From: Tieghemostelium lacteum | Lineage: Eukaryota; Evosea; Eumycetozoa; Dictyosteliales; Raperosteliaceae | DNA length: 64,000 nt | Direction: 5' to 3' | Assembly: GCA_001606155.1 (NCBI GenBank) | Contig: LODT01000029.1 | Span: forward strand, 744,001-808,000 | Part shown: piece after piece, positions 45,402-57,602 of the stretch | How the letters are laid out: the number at the start of each line of letters is the position of its first letter | Numbering within the stretch: the stretch's first letter is position 1 | The notes under the pieces: model-generated | What the model saw: the letters and a program-made list of their open reading frames with translations, nothing else | What the model was told of the DNA's origin: nothing | Database searches by the model: none | Made by a program: the position numbers and the translations under genes

Positions 45402-46700
45402 TTTTGTTATTATGATTTTTGGACTTTTGAACTTTTAAAGATATTTTTTTAAAATATATTAATTAATTAAATAAATAAATAAATAAAAACTATAAATATA
45501 TATTAATTAAAAATTAAATGATTAATAAATTTGGTTCTCAAGGATTTATATTTTCTAAATGACGATGATGTTTTTTGTTTTTTTTAATGTGTAAACGATG
45601 GTGTGAAGTGGGATATTTTTATTGTTAATAATGTGGATGATCCCAATTATTATTGTGAAAACTTACACCACATAGCTGCAATTTTACAGATGCTTTTGTT
45701 ATGATAACATTAAATTAATTGAATTTAATATGGCAATTATATAAATTAATTAATTAAAAAGCCTAAATCTAAGTGAATCCTTAGATTTACTATGTTGTTT
45801 TAAATGATCCCATTTTGTAAATCTGTGGAATTTGACTACTTTCGACTTTTTATAGTGTCGAATTCAAAGTTTACATTATATATCGGGGACTTTAATGGAT
45901 ATTTTTTTTCAAAAAAATACAAGTCCTATTCGGGATATTTTTGTTTATTTTGATCAGATCTTTTTTTTTTTGTTTTTTGTTTAAACAATAATCTTTTTAA
46001 AAAAATCACCAACAGATGTGGAATTTATAGATTTTAAATACTAACCATATATAGTACAGATACAAGTGATTGTTAATGGATTAGTGTGTGTCTTTTGACA
46101 GTGTCTTTCTATCAGTATTGTGTCTTTTCAACAATCAAAAAGAATAAATAATTTTTTTTTTGAATTTGTTTTTTTGATTAATTGGAAATGATTGGCAATT
46201 TACTCAATTTTAATTTTATATACCATCTCTGTGTTTCTCAGGATTGAACCCCACTAAGATTGCAATCTGATTCCTATGTGGTTTAAAAACAGTCTACGAT
46301 CAAATTAAAAATAGAAAAATGAAAATTTCATTATAGCAATGAGCTATGAATTCATATATTATGCATGGTTTAAAATTGGATTAGTCAATGAAAGAAAGCC
46401 CCACTATCTTGTTGAGTAATGAAAGTCCAATACCAAATTCCCAAGTGGAGGTTCTTTGAGAAACACCATTTTAAAAATAGATACATACTTTTACATTTTT
46501 TTGAATTTCACTTTTCTTTATAATTATTAAATTTAAATTAATAACTTCATTTTATTGTAACTGAATTTTTGAGTGTGTGTTGATTGTTGTGTAAAAATTT
46601 AATTTGTGATGATTGCCCATTTTGAAGTGAGTCATATTTTGATTTTTTTTCATCAAAAAAAAAAAAAGTTTTTATGATCATATCGATAAGTAGAAGCACC
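45402..46700. other. Gene-free interval of 1.3 kb
   Basis: AT-rich, with repeated TTAATTAA units near 45460-45520 and dT/dA tracts. A tRNA B-box-like string on the minus strand near 46240 does not fold as a tRNA. No gene is seen. Confidence 0.4.
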
Positions 46701-47388
46701 ATGCAAAAAGCATTATTTGTCTTAATTGTCATTGGAGTCATTGTATTTTTCAGTGCTCCAGGTGAATCAGTATGTGTTTTTTTGATGAAATATGTAATTT
46801 TTTTTAAAAAGATTGAATTGGTATATTAATTTATTAAATAATATTTAGAAATCACAACCAAAAATTACAGATAGAGTATTTTTTGATATAGATATTGATG
46901 GATCACCAGCAGGTAGAGTTGTATTTGGATTATATGGAAAAACAGTTCCAAAAACTGTAGAGAACTTCCGTGCTCTTTGCACTGGTGAGAAGGGTGTTGG
47001 TAAATCAGGTAAACCATTACACTACAAGGGCAGCAAATTCCACAGAATTATCCCAAGTTTTATGATTCAAGGTGGTGATTTCACTCGTGGTGATGGTACT
47101 GGAGGTGAATCAATCTATGGTGCTAAATTTGAAGATGAAAACTTTAAATTAAAACACACTAAACCAGGTTTGCTTTCAATGGCTAATGCAGGTCCAGGTA
47201 CAAATGGTTCTCAATTCTTTATTACCACTGTTGTTACCAGTTGGTTAGATGGTCGTCACGTTGTTTTTGGTGAGGTTTTGGAAGGTATGGATTTGGTAAC
47301 TTTAATTGAATCTGCTGGTTCTCAATCTGGTAAACCATCTAAAGTTATTACCATTTCCGAATCTGGTCAATTACCAATGGCTGAATAA
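46701..47388 (+). CDS. Cyclophilin B-type secretory-pathway peptidyl-prolyl isomerase
   Basis: 202 aa. Exon 1 (46701-46769) encodes the signal peptide almost exactly ([20 protein letters not shown]); exon 2 (46849-47388) encodes the whole isomerase. The intron is phase 0 (GTATGT donor, TTTAG acceptor). Active-site residues are intact ([27 protein letters not shown]), and the divergent loop [10 protein letters not shown] is shared with the cytosolic paralogue at 8988. There is no KDEL-type signal; the tail ends LPMAE. It acts in ER protein folding or is secreted. The separate signal-peptide exon suggests how the secreted form arose. Confidence 0.94.
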
Positions 47389-47444
47389 ACTAACTCATTT
47401 TATAAAATCATACACATTTTAATGTAAAACTATCAAACATTTCA

Positions 47445-47456
47445 AACCCGCGGGTT
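47445..47456. promoter_or_regulatory. GC-rich palindrome upstream of fumarylacetoacetase
   Basis: AACCCGCGGGTT is a perfect 12-bp palindrome with an all-GC 8-bp core in an otherwise AT-rich 148-bp spacer, about 80 bp before the fumarylacetoacetase ATG. It is a good candidate site for a dimeric regulator. The factor is unknown. Confidence 0.4.
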
Positions 47457-47536
47457 GACCATTGTTGTTCAAAATTTTAAATTTTTAATTTTTTATTTTA
47501 TATACTTTCTCAACACACACAAGGTAAACCACAAAC

Positions 47537-48805
47537 ATGTCATTATTAAAGAGTTTTATTGAGGTTAGTGCAGATTCACATTTCCCAATTCAAAATCTAC
47601 CATTTGGTGTTTTTAAACCATCTGAACAATCAGTAGGAAGAGTTGGTGTTGCTATTGGTGATTTTGTTTGTGATTTATCAGCAATTTCAGATTTGGCTTT
47701 ATTTGAAGGTCCTCTATTAAAGAATACCAAGGTATTTCATGAAGACTCTTTGAATTCATTTATGGGACTTGGTAAACCAGCTTGGAGAGAAGCTAGAAAT
47801 ACATTACAATCATTATTGTCATCAGAGAATCCAACTATCAGAGATAACAAGACCTTTAGAGAGAGAATATTTCATTCGATATTCACTGTAATCATGTTGT
47901 TACCTGCAAAGATTGGTGATTACACTGATTTCTATGCATCTAAAGAACATGCTACCAATGTAGGTATAATGTTCAGAGGTAAAGAGAATGCTTTAATGCC
48001 AAATTGGGTACATTTACCAGTTGGTTACCATGGTAGATCATCTTCTGTTGTAGTCTCTGGAACCAATCTAAAGAGACCATGTGGACAATCAAAGAATGAT
48101 GCTGATGTATTACCATTCTTCACAGCCTCCAAGACTTTGGATTTCGAGTTGGAAATGGGTGCTTTTGTAGGTACTGGAAATGATTTGGGTCAACCCATAA
48201 CAGTTCAGAATGCCAAAGATCATATCTTTGGTTTAGTACTCTTAAATGATTGGTCTGCTAGAGATCTTCAAAAATGGGAATATGTGCCTTTGGGTCCATT
48301 CTTAGGTAAAAACTTTGGTACTACCATTTCACCTTGGGTTGTAACCTTAGATGCTTTGGAACCATTTATCTGTGATGCTCCAACTCAAGATCCAAAACCA
48401 CTTGAATACTTACAAGAGAATGGAAAAAATACCTATGACATTAATCTAACAGCTGCACTACAAACCAAGAATATGACAAGTCCACACGTAATCACCACAA
48501 CTAATCTTAAATACATGTATTGGACACTCACTCAACAGTTGGCTCATCACACTGTAAATGGTTGTAATATGAGACCTGGTGATTTGTTGGGTACTGGTAC
48601 TATTTCAGGACCAACTCCAGATTCTTTTGGTTCCATGTTAGAGCTATCTTGGAAAGGTGAGAAAACCATCCCACTAGTTAATGGTGAGGAAAGAAAATTC
48701 ATTCAAGATGGTGATACCGTTGTTTTATCTGGTCAATGTAAAGGTAATGGTTTCACTGTTGGTTTTGGTACTTGTAGTGGAACTATTCTACCAGCTAATA
48801 AATAA
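47537..48805 (+). CDS. fah: Fumarylacetoacetase
   Basis: The last enzyme of tyrosine catabolism, cleaving fumarylacetoacetate to fumarate and acetoacetate. 422 aa, one exon, the usual length. The N-terminal SH3-like domain ([20 protein letters not shown]) precedes the catalytic FAH domain with [16 protein letters not shown] (catalytic His), [11 protein letters not shown], a metal-binding [11 protein letters not shown] segment, [15 protein letters not shown] and [15 protein letters not shown]. All key motifs are present. Soluble and cytosolic. Confidence 0.97.
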   Translation: MSLLKSFIEVSADSHFPIQNLPFGVFKPSEQSVGRVGVAIGDFVCDLSAISDLALFEGPLLKNTKVFHEDSLNSFMGLGKPAWREARNTLQSLLSSENPTIRDNKTFRERIFHSIFTVIMLLPAKIGDYTDFYASKEHATNVGIMFRGKENALMPNWVHLPVGYHGRSSSVVVSGTNLKRPCGQSKNDADVLPFFTASKTLDFELEMGAFVGTGNDLGQPITVQNAKDHIFGLVLLNDWSARDLQKWEYVPLGPFLGKNFGTTISPWVVTLDALEPFICDAPTQDPKPLEYLQENGKNTYDINLTAALQTKNMTSPHVITTTNLKYMYWTLTQQLAHHTVNGCNMRPGDLLGTGTISGPTPDSFGSMLELSWKGEKTIPLVNGEERKFIQDGDTVVLSGQCKGNGFTVGFGTCSGTILPANK

Positions 48806-48959
48806 ACACTAATTTCAAATTTTACCTCAAACACAAGTTCTTCATTGAAAATGCATAAGAACACCCTTTTTTTTTTTCATTTTATTTGGCAACACTAATT
48901 GAATTCATATCAAATCTTTTGATAATCATATACGTTATTTAGTGTATAAAAGCGTGTTA

Positions 48960-49387
48960 ATGTCAATCAATTTTGCAAAGAGTTTATTTAACGATCTAAT
49001 TAACCCAGTGCCTAATGGACCTCCATTTACATTTGGTGTTACTAAAGATAATTTTTATGTAATAAGATATGGTAATATATATATATTTACACTCAATAGA
49101 TGATCTTCAATGATTGATGGATCTAATTGTAAATTATTGGTTATTTAGATATTCCAGGGTTAGATAAAAATTCATTGGATGTATCATACGACAAAGAAAA
49201 AAAAACAATAACTATTCAAGGAAAAAGAGAATGTGAAAAGGATATAGATACTTGGTATTATCGATTGAGATGGTGTGGTAATTTTTCATCTCAATTTCAA
49301 ATGGATGATAGTACTGATTTTGAAAAAATGGTTGCTGATGTTAATGATGGTATATTAGAAGTAAAAATACCAAAATTTAAAAAGTAA
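48960..49387 (+). CDS. Small heat-shock protein, Hsp20/alpha-crystallin family
   Basis: 116 aa. Exon 1 is 48960-49071 and exon 2 is 49149-49387 (GTAATA donor, ATTTAG acceptor, phase 1, joining IRY to DIPGLD). The alpha-crystallin strands are recognisable: FYVIRYDIPGLD, LDVSYDKEKKTITIQGKRE, FSSQFQM and the closing DGILEVKIPK, where the usual GVL motif is GIL. The N-terminal arm is short. ATP-independent chaperone. Spacing to the previous gene is 154 bp, same strand. Confidence 0.85.
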
Positions 49388-49457
49388 TCTATCTTATACT
49401 AAACCCACTCCCTAACCCCTGTAAATATATATAAATATAGAAATCAACAAAGAATAT

Positions 49458-50238
49458 TTATTTCTTTTTCTTTATTATAACAGTTTCCTTTGGTTTACTA
49501 ATTGGTGTCTTTTGTATTTTAATACTACTGCTAGATGCTTGTTGTTTAGATTTTGCAGCTGCAGGAGTTGAAATTTGTTTACTAGTACCTTTTTTATTAT
49601 CTGTAATATTTGATTTTTGTTGTTGTTGTTTTAGTTTTAATTGTCTTGCTTTTTCTTCTTTTTCTTCTTTTTCTTTTTGTTGTCTTTCTTTTTCTTCTTG
49701 TTCTTTTTTCTCTTTTTCTTGTTGTTCCTGGTATTGATCAAATGTGATATCGGTTACTAAAGGATGACCGTATAGTACAATGAATTTTCTACAACCTTTT
49801 TCTAATTCTTTTGCGGTGAGTTGTCTGTTATTTAATTTAATATCCATTTGCATTTTATCATATTTATCACCATGTTTTAACATTAATTCTCTGTAATAGT
49901 GTTGATCATTCCAACTCAATGGTGAAACACCTTTTGGTGCTGCTTCTTTGATTTTTAATTCTATATAAAAATAGGGTTAGAATTGATGTTTTCGAAAATA
50001 ATAACTATTGAAACATACTAATTGGATCAGCTTTCATTCCCAATTTATCTAAAGATACTTGAGTGAGATCATGTCTCTTGTGAGTAAGTTTCAAACCCAT
50101 CAAAGAGAAGTTCTCTAATAGTGTCTTGCTTTTATCCCATCTATCTTTTGGTGCATTATTTAAAATTTGATTGGTTCCCCATTTCATCTTTTTATATTTG
50201 TTTCCACATTTGGCACCTGGTTTAATTTTATGTCCCAT
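49458..50238 (-). CDS. nop16: NOP16-like nucleolar ribosome-biogenesis protein
   Basis: Exon 1 is 50238-50019 and exon 2 is 49960-49458 (GTATGT donor, TATAG acceptor, phase 1). 240 aa. A basic N-terminus precedes a WDKSKTLLENFSLMGLKL block and a YYRELMLKHGDKYDKMQMD...LTAKELEKGCRKFI block. Both match NOP16, a 60S pre-ribosome assembly factor of the nucleolus. The C-terminal half is a Lys/Glu/Gln coiled coil and a Ser/Lys tail not found in short NOP16 proteins. It converges with the Hsp20 gene, with 70 bp between stops. Confidence 0.8.
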
Positions 50239-50403
50239 TATGTTTTTGGTGTTTAATTTATCTAGATATATTTACAAAATTCTTGTTACTCGTTTTTTAG
50301 TTGTAAAAAAAAAAAAAAATAAATTTTAATTTCATTCGTCTGTTATACTATTTTATTGAATAACCTATAAATGAAATTTAGAAATTGGAACTAATCTACA
50401 AAA

Positions 50404-51287
50404 CTAAACAACCCAATTGACAAAAGATGAATATTTTCTTTTAATAGTTCTATTTAGTTCACATATATGATAGTATTTATCATCTTCATATTCAGTGTAG
50501 ACCAAAGACAAATCATAATCAGATGGAACATTGGAAATTGGATAAATCTGATATGTATAACTATTACAACTATGTGTATTCAATTTAATTTCATCTACAT
50601 TTGTTTTGGTATCATTATCAAATGCTTTTGAACCTTTCACTTTTAAATCTGTGTAGTTATTAAGTAAAATTAGAATATCTGATAACTTGCTTTTGTATGG
50701 TAATACATCAGATTTAACTATTTTGAATGCATTATCAATATTCTTTTTAACTTCATTATTAACATCTGAATCTCCATTTGAAAATTGAACCACTACATCA
50801 GGCATTATATCACTGATTAAATATTCCTTATAATCCAACAGAATACCTCTATCAACACAATCTCTAATGAAATCCAATGAAATTATTGGTTTACCAACAA
50901 ATTTACATTGAATAGATTGTTTAGATTGTGAACTGTATCTTTTTGGATTTGCAATTAAATAATTGGCCTATAATAATGAACAATAATATATATTAACAAT
51001 AATATCCAATAACAATGAATATACACACTACTAGTACATACATGTTCATGTTCAATATTATATTTGAGATCACCACCATGATTTTTAATAGTTTTTCTTA
51101 ATTGAGCAGATACATTTCCAAGTATTGATTTGTCAAATGCAAAATATAAATTTTTGAATAGTTTAAGAGGCTCGGTGTTTGGTGACTCCAAAACACTGTC
51201 AATTGGGTTGGTAGATAGATAAGTCATTATTAAATAAACTTTAACAAATAATGCTTTTAAATAGTTTTTAAGATTACCCATTTTCAT
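50404..51287 (-). CDS. BRCT-domain protein resembling a PARP N-terminal part
   Basis: Exon 1 is 51287-51042 and exon 2 is 50967-50404 (GTATGT donor, TATAG acceptor, phase 0). 269 aa. A BRCT domain spans the splice site: LYFAFDKSILGNVSAQLRKTI, GGDLKYN, ANYLIANPKRYSS, then the final helix PIISLDFIRDCVDRGILLD. After a linker, YEDDKYYHICELN resembles the start of a WGR domain. BRCT followed by WGR is the order in several PARPs. No ADP-ribosyltransferase motif follows before the stop. It may be a truncated PARP paralogue or a plain BRCT adaptor in DNA damage signalling. Three Mets lie near the start (MKMG..., MTYL...). Confidence 0.6.
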
Positions 51288-51637
51288 TATAAATTGAGAA
51301 ACTTTAAAAATAATATTTTAAATTAAAATGAACTTAAACCACTCCTTCAACCATTTCATTTCTAGAAGTTTTATTTAAATTGTGTATTGAATATAAAAAA
51401 TTTTCCACTAAAATAAATTTTGATATAAAGTAAAGTACAATTTTAGTCGATATGATATCTAAAAAGTGAGCATTATATAAAAATAATAAACAAAGAATAA
51501 AATAAGTTTAAAATAGATGTTAACTATATTTCTCACAGAACAAATGAATTTAAAAAAATTTTATTTTTTTTGAAATTCACATTTCAATTAGTTTTTTTTC
51601 GTTTATTTTTTAAATTAGTTTTTCAGATATTTCCATA
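51288..51637. promoter_or_regulatory. Divergent intergenic region, BRCT / RING genes
   Basis: About 350 bp of AT-rich DNA with dT tracts before the RING gene start. Nothing else is seen. Confidence 0.4.
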
Positions 51638-52792
51638 ATGAGCAAAAATAAATCGAATAAAAAAGAGATTAATACGAACAATAATAATAATAATAACAAC
51701 AATAACAAGAATCAAACTAATAATAAAGTATTCAATACGAAAATGAATGATAAAGACAAGTGTGGAATTTGTTTAGAGTTTCCAACAGACAAAGGTAAAC
51801 CAAATATGTGCTCACATATATACTGTTATTCTTGTATTGTATTATGGTCAAAGGTAAGTGTATTTCAGAACTTTATATAGATATAGTATATTCTAATTGT
51901 ATTGATATGATAAACACAGACAGCAAATGTTTGTCCAGTTTGTTTACAAGAGTTTTCAGAGATCCAAAAATTGGATGGAGCTCCTAATACTAAGGTTGAA
52001 AAAGTTGACCATCGTATGGAAAACTACATCTCTGAGAACTTTGTAGATTCTGATGACGAAGAGAGCGACGATGAAGGATTTTTTCAATTTATGAATAATC
52101 TTAATACATTTATGGAGACTGAACAATTAAGAAATATGTTTATAAATTCATTAGGTCAAATGATGGGCAATGACAGTGTTGATGTAGATAAGGATGAGGG
52201 TCACCACCATCACCATCACCATGACGATGAAGATGATGATTCAGATGAAGGACATATACTTGTTTGTCCTTCTCATGGTGTTGTACAACATAAAAATAAT
52301 ATTAACGGACTTATTACTGATGGAAATGAAGTTGAAGATGATGAAGATGATGAAGATTACCTAAAAGAATTCGATTATGACCTTGAAGACTATGATGAGG
52401 TTATTGAAGAGGAAGAGGAGGATGAATTTGACTATGATGATGAAGGATCATATGATGAAGAATTTGAACAGGTTTTACGTTCCCTAAAAGAGAAGAAATT
52501 CAATTTTAAACCAATTTCAAATGATGAAAAAGATGAAGAGTTTTCAGAAAAGGAAGAGGAGGATGAAGATGATGAAGAGTATGAAGATGACGATTCACAA
52601 GAATCTCATGATAGTTGGGTTTGCCCAAATGGTCATTATCACCCATCTTACCATCATCACCATAGCAGTAGTGATGAAGAGGAAGATAAAGACGAAAATG
52701 AAGTTATGCCAAGATCAGCTATGCAATATGTTTTGGGATTAGCTTTTCAAGGCATGGAACTAAAGTTCAAGAAAGACCAAAACAAAATGTAA
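51638..52792 (+). CDS. RING-finger protein with acidic and poly-His tail, probable E3 ubiquitin ligase
   Basis: Exon 1 is 51638-51853 and exon 2 is 51920-52792 (GTAAGT donor, ACACAG acceptor, phase 0). 362 aa. A poly-Asn head leads to a C3HC4 RING: CGIC (42-45), CSHIYCYSC (58-66) and CPVC (77-80). The intron cuts the RING between the sixth and seventh zinc ligands. The remainder is extremely acidic (Asp/Glu runs) with a His-rich run (GHHHHHHHDD) and a second Cys/His segment (WVCPNGHYHPSYHHHH) that may bind metal. Most similar in plan to RING proteins with a long disordered acidic tail. Substrate unknown. Confidence 0.8.
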
Positions 52793-52916
52793 ACAAATTA
52801 AATATAAAATTTTCACTTTTATCATAATTTATATTCTACATCTTCTTTGTACATATCCATATCGAATGTGGGAAAGTTTATTTGAAAATTTCTATATTCA
52901 ATGAAATATTCATTAA

Positions 52917-54115
52917 TTAATAATCATAATTTGAATCCAAGTAATTAGATTCACCTTCCAGATAAGTGTACTTATAATCCGAGTCAATGTAGTAGGTTGA
53001 TGATGATGCATTAATTGCTTTTTCAAAAGATGACATATGATGAGTTGATTTATGACTACCAATTTCATCATAATTATTCTTACAATCATTACAAAGATCA
53101 AATTCTTCTATACACTCTTCACATCTCCATCTTAAACCTACAATAGGTTCAATCTCACAACCATCACATTTAAAACCAATGTGTTGAACCATACCATTAC
53201 CATTACTATTTACAGTTTTCTCACTTGTGCTACTATTACCATTTACACTATTCTTTTGTTTCAGTTTCTTTTGTTTATGAGAGTCCTCCATTACTGAGGA
53301 ATCACTATTTGTATATATATCTTCTAATTTTCTTTTGTTATTTACATTATTATTATCTTCTTGTATTTCGTTACCACTATTATTAAATACAGTAAATTTA
53401 AAACCAGGGCTACCAGGTAATGGTAATCCAAGGCTCTGTAATTTAATAAAGTATTTTTGAGTTCTAGAAGCAACTTGTTTGATAGTTCTACTACCCATTG
53501 CCTCTGATATTTTAGCCCATCTCTTACTAGCTACTTCTTCTTGTGGGAATTGTATTAACAATTTCTCTAATTGTTCTTGTTCTTCATCTGTCCATGGCTT
53601 ATTTATATTACTAGCACTGTTATTTAAAGATGATGAAGAAGATGAACTTGATTTTTTTAGATTTCCATTACTATTGCTGTTTTTATTATTACTAAATACA
53701 TTAGATGTCGATTTTTTTTGATTATTATTATTTGAGTTTTTAATTGGACTGATGTTATTTGATAATCTATTTTTTGAAATGGTGTTAATTTCACTATTTC
53801 TAGGATTTGGATTAATTGTGAATGATGGTATGGATTCTATCATTATCCTTCCTGGTAATTTTAGTTTCTGTGTGTATATATTGTGAGTATGAGTCTTTGG
53901 AAATTCCAAATTGTGTGTGGGGTGAAAATACCTACACCTTCAATTAACTTTTCAATGAAATCAATTGGGGTTAACAAAGCTTCACTATAGAGTTGGGTGA
54001 GCTGTTGTTTATCTTTAATTGCAGTCTCCCTTTGTTGCTCGAGTATTTGTAATACTTTAGTCAGTGATTTATATTCATAGGTTTCTGTAATTGGTCTATT
54101 ACTAGAGGTATTCAT
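52917..54115 (-). CDS. ZZZ3-like SANT and ZZ zinc-finger chromatin protein
   Basis: Exon 1 is 54115-53936 and exon 2 is 53867-52917 (GTAGGT donor, CACACAG acceptor, phase 0, joining KLIEG to KLKLPGR). 376 aa. The N-terminal helical segment ends in a KLxLP motif as in ZZZ3. A SANT domain (about 151-205, PWTDEEQEQLEKLL...RWAKISEAMGSRTIKQVASRTQ) and, after a low-complexity linker, a ZZ finger (about 283-325, FKCDGCEIEPIVGLRWRC, CIEEFDLCNDC) follow. ZZZ3 is a subunit of the ATAC histone acetyltransferase complex, where its ZZ finger reads the histone H3 tail. Nuclear role inferred from family. The C-terminus is Tyr/Asp-rich. Confidence 0.85.
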
Positions 54116-54821
54116 CTTTCTTTAAAACATCCGAAAACCACAATCAATAACAATCGTTTTTTCATTTGCCCAAAATTAAAAATTTTTTCGCATAACGATT
54201 ATTAAACTGATTTATAAAAGATATTTTTTTAAATAAAACAAAATATTTAAAATAATATTTTATGATCATCATAACTAAAATTTACAGGACATGTAACAGA
54301 TACATAATTTTAAAATTATCAAACTGAAGATAATGATTATGCTTAATGTTGATGATTTATTAATCATTCTTATATGAATATAAATATTTTTACAAATTAA
54401 TATACACAAGTCAAAAAATTTAATATGAGGTTACCTATCTATTTCATAGGACTTTGAGACTATTAATTTGAGTCAGTAAAATAAATGAGTGAAGAGATAG
54501 GGATTAAATTGGTTGAGTGTGAATACTGGATGTCACATAGAAATATTTTTAGATGGAATGTCAATATAGTTCGATATTTTTCTATTTGACACATCTAGAA
54601 GAATACCTAATGATTTTCTGAATCACAATTTCCATTAGCTCAAGAAAAACAGTACTAGGCTATAGGGTGTTCCACTTTAAAAAATTATCTCAAGAGGAGG
54701 TATTTACTCAATCAAAACACTATATTATTTTGAATATGAGCATAAGCTGTGTAAGAATACTTTTAATGTGGAGTTTTTTTTAATTTTTATTTTATAAAAA
54801 TCTTTTTAAGTTTTGTATAAG
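54116..54821. other. Divergent intergenic region
   Basis: About 700 bp between ZZZ3-like (minus) and HPS1 (plus). AT-rich near ZZZ3, less biased near 54480-54720. A block at 54695-54737 resembles 35729-35782. No gene is seen. Confidence 0.35.
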
Positions 54822-57079
54822 ATGAAATGTCTATTGGTAATAGATTCAGAGAAAGATGAAGCATTATATTCCGAGTATGAATCTGGAATTATTGGACCAC
54901 AGATTAAATCAATTATCAATTTTATAAAATATAATATAGGTGAAAAACCATTTTTTTTACAAGCTGGTAAACATAAATTTGTATTTCAATATGTAAGTAC
55001 TATTGGTATTAGGTTTAGAAAGATTTCATATGATTTATTAAAACATGATATATTATAGACTGAACATATTTGGTTCATTTTGGTATCAGATGATGATGAT
55101 TCTGAACTTTTATTGAGAAAGAGATTACATCTATTGAATACACTATTTATAATGATTTTAGGTGATGTTTTGATTCTAAAGAAGGCATCTTCATTCAATT
55201 CAATGTATCAGTTAAAGAAAAAGATGTCACAGATATCAGCAACTGTAAATTCAATGTTTGATGAATCACAGAGTGTAATGGTTCAAGCTTATGAATCTTT
55301 AGAAGTAAATGATGGTCTCAGAAAGAAATGTAATAAACAGTTAAATGAAATACTAAATTCACTACCAAATGCCAATGGTGCACTACTGTTTGTAGGAACT
55401 AAACTCCTAGAAGCTAAATATAAGAGTAAACAACTCAATCACTTTGATATATTCCTTCTGTCTATTTATATTCAAATTCAATTACATCCAAGAAGTATGT
55501 ATATAGTAGAAAATTAATTAGAATTGAAGATATATTCTAACTGATTTTGATTATAGCTATTGAAAAAGTTCAAAGACCAAATACATTAGATCAAAATGAA
55601 GAAATGATGGGTATGGAAGAGGAAATGAGTAGTTCCTCATCAAATAATAATATAAATAATTTAGAACAGCAATCTAATATATCAATGGAATTCAGTGAGA
55701 TTGAAGAAGATGTATATCACACTGCTTCAGAAGACTTTGATGAAAAGGAACCACTTTCATTTTTGTCTAGTAAATATTTGGATCAGTTTTTAGGTATAAA
55801 TAGTACCATTTTAACTCCTAATGAAAGTAATAATAATAATAATAGTTTTGGAGAAAGTGCACAAAAGAGATCAAAACATCAGATGATAATGGAGAGTCTA
55901 AAGAATGGATTGACAATTAATTGCACAGGTAATGCAGTGGCATTAATAAACTATTGTTTATATTGGACTGGTAAATTATATCCTGATGAATATCACCAGT
56001 CTAGGGATGTGTACAGTCACAATACTGAATCTGCAGTAAAGAAATTTCAAGAGGATTTTCATTTACCAATTACAGGTAATGCAGATTGCACTACCATTAA
56101 ACAGATTCTTTTAAGTTTTAAGAATTCTGCTCCGTTAAAATCTAAAAGAAACAGTTCGGGAAGTTTTATTGATATAAGTTTAGGTGATGATAAATCAAAA
56201 CCACCTTCATTGTCTAGCACTGTTAGTAGTAATAGTAGTTCTCTTGGAGGTGGTGTGAAAGGTGGTGTGGGTAAAGGAATGGCAAATTCTTTGAATTTGA
56301 ATGGGTTGCAGATTGGAGGTGGTGGTAAGGAACAACAAGGTGAATACACTTGTGCTCCATCGACATTTCAGAGAATTTCATTGAGAATGGGTAACAATCA
56401 ATCCAGTGTCATGGCATTTTGTGCAGAGGTTAGTAAAAATATATTTTTGGTAATTCTCAATAAGGACAATGACAAGTCACAACTTGACTTACCTTTACTT
56501 GAAAACTCAAAAAAGAATATCAACGAAAACATCTGTAAGATTTATCATAATTTCTTGATTCTAAAAGAGAGTATGAATTCTGTAATATCAATATCACACA
56601 TTCCAGGTCTAGTTCATTTCCTATTGATTGATAGAGCAAATCACAGACTGAGAGCACCTACTATCAGTCCACTATTTGGAAGAGATGTACATTCAAATCA
56701 AGCTAATCATCAAGAGATGATTAATTTCCTTAAAAAGAAGATATGGACAATGTACAGTTACACCAGTCAACAACTGTACAGAGGTTATAACTACATGATA
56801 TGGAATGACAATGAGTTTCAGTATTCCTATAGACTATGGGTTGCAGATGATGAAGATAACGAGCATAAAATTGAACAACCACTCACTCATAACCTAAGAC
56901 AAACTAGACACAATCCAAAATCATTTTATTCAGAGTTACTTAAAAAGAATTTCCCAAATTCCAATAAGATGAAATGTTATGAACTACTTGTAGTCTATGT
57001 AGGCATTCTACCTGTATCTATGGTTGCTAAAAATGACAAGGCTTTAAATTCTTTATTATTTGAAAAAGAAGATGAATAA
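54822..57079 (+). CDS. hps1: HPS1 homologue, BLOC-3 subunit (Rab GEF)
   Basis: Exons 54822-54992, 55059-55494 and 55557-57079 give a 709-aa frame (GTAAGT and GTATGT donors). In animals HPS1 with HPS4 forms BLOC-3, a guanine nucleotide exchange factor for Rab32/38 on lysosome-related organelles. The N-terminus MKCLLVIDSEKDEALYS and the following longin-like strands match HPS1. The C-terminal third matches strongly: GLVHFLLIDRANHRLRAPT, a KKKIWTMYSYTSQQLYRGY helix, QYSYRLWVADDED and a final KCYELLVVYVGILPVSMV. The middle has acidic, Asn-rich and Gly-rich disorder. Known Rab32 biology in Dictyostelium makes a role in phagosome or osmoregulatory organelles plausible. Confidence 0.85.
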
Positions 57080-57602
57080 TTCTTCATTTCTCTCCTCTGC
57101 ATAAATAGTATAATTCAAAAATAAATGATTCTCAAGTTGGGTTTCAAATATTTAAAATAATATCTAACTAATGATTAATTTTAAGATTAATCGTTGGTGA
57201 AGATTTTTTTTTTTTTTTGTTTATGGTTGATTCATAATAATATTTTGACTTCTTTACAATATAAATATAGTAATTACCCCTTTTAACCACTTTTTTTTTT
57301 TTTTTTTCAAAAGAAATCTCATGCATCCATATAGATCTCAAAAATGAAATTAAATTATGACAAATATTTTCATTGTAGATTTACAATCACATGCTTATTT
57401 GCCTGAATACAATAAATAATTAACAATTGTAATTAACAATATAATAGTATTTTTATAGTAATAAAAAAAAATAATTTAATCATTTTAAAAAATTATAATT
57501 ATATAATAGTGTTGTGCTTTTTGAGTAATTTCAATTTATTAATTTAAATTCTATATATATATATCAATATAAATATTTTTTATAAATAGTTTGTATATAG
57601 AA
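57080..57602. promoter_or_regulatory. Upstream region of the first CSC1-like channel gene
   Basis: About 520 bp, very AT-rich, with dT tracts at 57205-57220 and 57290-57308 and a TATATATATA stretch 45 bp before the start. No gene is seen. Confidence 0.4.

Noticed and set aside
46200-46310. tRNA-like B box (GGGTTCAATCC) on the minus strand
   Set aside because: The flanking bases do not form a T stem, and no matching A box or acceptor stem could be placed.
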